Source: DUSC01 sp964371125 (lineage in GTDB: Bacteria; Pseudomonadota; Alphaproteobacteria; Rhizobiales; Rhizobiaceae). Taken from it: a stretch of DNA of 7,461 nt. Of this stretch, positions 5,538 to 7,461 are shown one piece after another. The stretch spans positions 1-7,461 of the forward strand of contig CAYJMY010000229.1 of the NCBI GenBank assembly GCA_964371125.1. Reading direction: 5' to 3'. A program made the translations under genes and the position numbers. The notes below the pieces were generated by a model. It was given only the letters and a program-made list of their open reading frames with translations. It was not told the DNA's origin and did not search any database. Every line of letters begins with the position of its first letter. The first letter of the stretch is position 1.

Positions 5538-5556
5538 CTCTCCCGAGGCTCCCGTC

Positions 5557-7461
5557 ATGACCCCAATCTCCGTATCCGCGGCGGCGCCCGCCGCCGCGCC
5601 GCTTCCGCTCGCCGCCGACACCGCCGCGCTCGTTGCCGCGGCCGCCGGCCTCATCCTCCCCCATCTCGAGCGCGGAGAGCGCATCGACGCCCCCATGTTG
5701 CGCGCGGCGATGGAGAGTGCCTTCGGCGCTTCCGATGCCGCCGGCGCCTGGGACTGGAAAACCGCCTACGACGCCTGCGAGGCGGCGACCGTGCTGTTCC
5801 TGCGCAAATACGGCAAGGCGCTGTTCCGCAAAGCCGCGTCTCCGGCTCTCCGGCTTTCCGCATTGTCGAAGATCGCCGGCCTTCTGCCGACGCACACGCG
5901 TCGCTCCGAAGAGGCGCAAACATTCCAGCAGTTCTCGACACCGATCCCGCTCGGCCTCGTCGCGGCGACCGCCGCCGCCATCACCCCGACCGACCGTGTG
6001 CTCGAGCCTTCGGCCGGCACCGGGCTGCTTGCCATCCTGGCCGAGATCGCCGGCAGCACGCTCGTCCTCAATGAGCTCGCCGAGATGCGCGCCGGTCTTC
6101 TCTCCTGCCTCTTCCCGGCCGTCCCTGTCACCCGCTTCGACGCCGCCCAGATCGACGATCATCTCGATCCTAATGCCGTGCCGAGCATCGTGCTGATGAA
6201 CCCACCCTTCTCGGTCATGGCCAATGTCGAGGGCCGTGTCGCCGACGCGGCCTCTCGGCACATCGCCTCGGCGCTGGCACGCCTGGCTCCCGGCGGCCGG
6301 CTGGTGACCATCACCGGCGCGAATTTCGCCCCCGACAATCCGGCCTGGACTTCCGCATTCGTCCGCCTGCAGGAGCGCGGCCGCGTCGTCTTTTCCGCGG
6401 CAATAGACGGCGCCGTCTATGCCAAGCATGGCACGACCTTCCCGACGCGCCTCACGGTCTTCGACCGGATGCCGGCGGAAGATCCGAAGCTATTCCCGGC
6501 TGCTCCCTGCGTCGCCCCGGATGCAGCGACGCTCCTGCAATGGGTCGAGCAGCATGTGCCGCCACGACTGCCCGTCGACATGCCCGCAGGTATGTCGCCC
6601 GTATCGCGTCCAACTGCACCGCGCACCGTGCGCGGCTATCTTGCCCGTGCCGCGAGGACGACACCGCGGCCGTCGATCGCGGATCCCGAGGCCGTCGAGC
6701 TCGCCTATGACGTGTTCGAGTCGAAGGCCGCCGAGTGCGCCCACATCACCGACGCTATCTATGAGGACTATCGCCTTCAGGCGATCCGTATTCCCGGCTC
6801 TCAGGCGCATCCGACCCAGCTCGTGCAATCGGCGGCGATGGCCTCGGTCGCGCCGCCGAAGCCGCGCTATCGTCCCCGCCTGCCGACGAACGTGCTCGAC
6901 CTGCTGTCGGAGGCGCAGCTCGAGACCGTCATCTATGCCGGCGAGGCGCACGCCGAATATCTCGCAGACGCCTGGACGGTGGATGACACTTTCGATGTCG
7001 TGAACGCCGCGCCCGAGGATACCAGGGGCGCGGTCCGTTTCCGGCAGGGCTTCATGATCGGCGACGGCACCGGCGTCGGCAAGGGCCGGGAATCCGCCGC
7101 CATCATCCTCGACAACTGGATGCGCGGGCGCAGGAAGGCGGTCTGGATCAGCAAGTCGGACAAGCTGATCGAGGATGCCCAGCGCGACTGGTCGGCGCTC
7201 GGCATGGAGCGCCTGCTGATCACGCCGCTTAGCCGCTTTCCGCAGGGCAAGCCGATCACGCTGCCGGAAGGCATCCTATTCACCACCTATGCCACGCTGC
7301 GCTCCGATGATCGCGGCGAGAAGGTTTCGCGTGTCAGGCAAATCGTCGAATGGTTGGGCTCCGATTTCGATGGAGCCATCATCTTCGACGAGGCGCACGC
7401 CATGCAGAACGCCGTCGGCGGCAAGGGCGAACGCGGCGACGCCGCTCCCTCGCAGCAGGGT
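5557..7461 (+). CDS. adenine-specific DNA methyltransferase / strawberry-notch-type DEAD/DEAH helicase fusion (N-terminal 635 residues)
   Basis: The gene runs off the right edge with no stop. The ATG at 5557 follows gagg (5545-5548). An Ala-rich N-terminus precedes a class I SAM-dependent methyltransferase domain with QFSTP (125-129), the SAM-binding loop EPSAGTG (150-156), NEL (about 186) and the catalytic NPPF (215-218), typical of N6-adenine methylases. A linker region (about 300-440) separates it from a helicase domain with Walker A GDGTGVGKG (502-510), the glycine-rich form seen in strawberry-notch (SNO) proteins, and Walker B DEAH (611-614). The RecA-like C-terminal half lies beyond the window. 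Such fusions occur on phages and conjugative elements and are thought to modify or remodel element DNA against host restriction; activity here is inferred. A long structured leader and an upstream terminator suggest its own transcription unit. Confidence 0.92.
   Translation, partial: MTPISVSAAAPAAAPLPLAADTAALVAAAAGLILPHLERGERIDAPMLRAAMESAFGASDAAGAWDWKTAYDACEAATVLFLRKYGKALFRKAASPALRLSALSKIAGLLPTHTRRSEEAQTFQQFSTPIPLGLVAATAAAITPTDRVLEPSAGTGLLAILAEIAGSTLVLNELAEMRAGLLSCLFPAVPVTRFDAAQIDDHLDPNAVPSIVLMNPPFSVMANVEGRVADAASRHIASALARLAPGGRLVTITGANFAPDNPAWTSAFVRLQERGRVVFSAAIDGAVYAKHGTTFPTRLTVFDRMPAEDPKLFPAAPCVAPDAATLLQWVEQHVPPRLPVDMPAGMSPVSRPTAPRTVRGYLARAARTTPRPSIADPEAVELAYDVFESKAAECAHITDAIYEDYRLQAIRIPGSQAHPTQLVQSAAMASVAPPKPRYRPRLPTNVLDLLSEAQLETVIYAGEAHAEYLADAWTVDDTFDVVNAAPEDTRGAVRFRQGFMIGDGTGVGKGRESAAIILDNWMRGRRKAVWISKSDKLIEDAQRDWSALGMERLLITPLSRFPQGKPITLPEGILFTTYATLRSDDRGEKVSRVRQIVEWLGSDFDGAIIFDEAHAMQNAVGGKGERGDAAPSQQG

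Noticed and set aside
5275..6429. A 384-codon open frame on the - strand opposite the methyltransferase
   Set aside because: It is Arg/Gly-rich without motifs and overlaps the terminator, the leader and the confidently identified methyltransferase domain on the + strand.
1..7461. CRISPR array, tRNA, rRNA, insertion sequence or attachment-site repeats
   Set aside because: No regularly spaced direct repeats, no tRNA-like cloverleaf, no transposase or integrase motif and no long terminal inverted repeats were seen on either strand.

Overview
The window is a G+C-rich (about two thirds by eye), densely packed stretch with every supported gene on the + strand. Codon use with strong G/C third positions, the Shine-Dalgarno style (cggag, gaggag) and the gene set suggest an alphaproteobacterium. 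The gene set is typical of the accessory backbone of a large plasmid or integrative conjugative element rather than of core chromosome. I see no rRNA, tRNA, CRISPR array, transposase or integrase, so the carrier type is an inference from gene content.

Layout: (1) 1-1105 holds the C-terminal end of an ArdC-like antirestriction metallopeptidase, a DUF2958 protein and a small hypothetical gene that appears frameshifted, all joined by overlapping stop/start codons and closed by a hairpin terminator. (2) 1101-1755 holds a structured leader followed by two short, translationally coupled hypothetical genes. (3) 1756-4035 holds a second structured leader and a 710-residue ParB-domain protein. (4) 4036-4604 holds tandem hairpins and a 158-residue hypothetical protein. 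(5) 4605-5387 holds another hairpin/T-tract, a 141-residue hypothetical protein and, overlapping it, an 88-residue protein that looks like DUF6117. (6) 5388-7461 holds a terminator, a third leader-like structure and the first 635 residues of a fused adenine methyltransferase / strawberry-notch-type helicase, cut by the window end.

The recognised proteins (ArdC-like peptidase, DUF2958, a ParB-like DNA-binding protein, a methyltransferase-helicase) are families that travel together in conjugative elements and phages. They are generally thought to help incoming DNA establish itself and survive host defences. How the small unrecognised proteins contribute cannot be read from sequence.

The most notable signal is not a gene. 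The regions just upstream of the genes at 1154 and 1903 contain the same two-stem RNA-like hairpin: a 9-bp lower stem, a 6x1 internal loop, a 5-bp upper stem, and the lower stem ending inside the Shine-Dalgarno. The two copies differ by a compensatory base-pair swap and by wobble changes, as expected of a conserved RNA structure. A more diverged relative may sit upstream of the methyltransferase-helicase gene at 5557.
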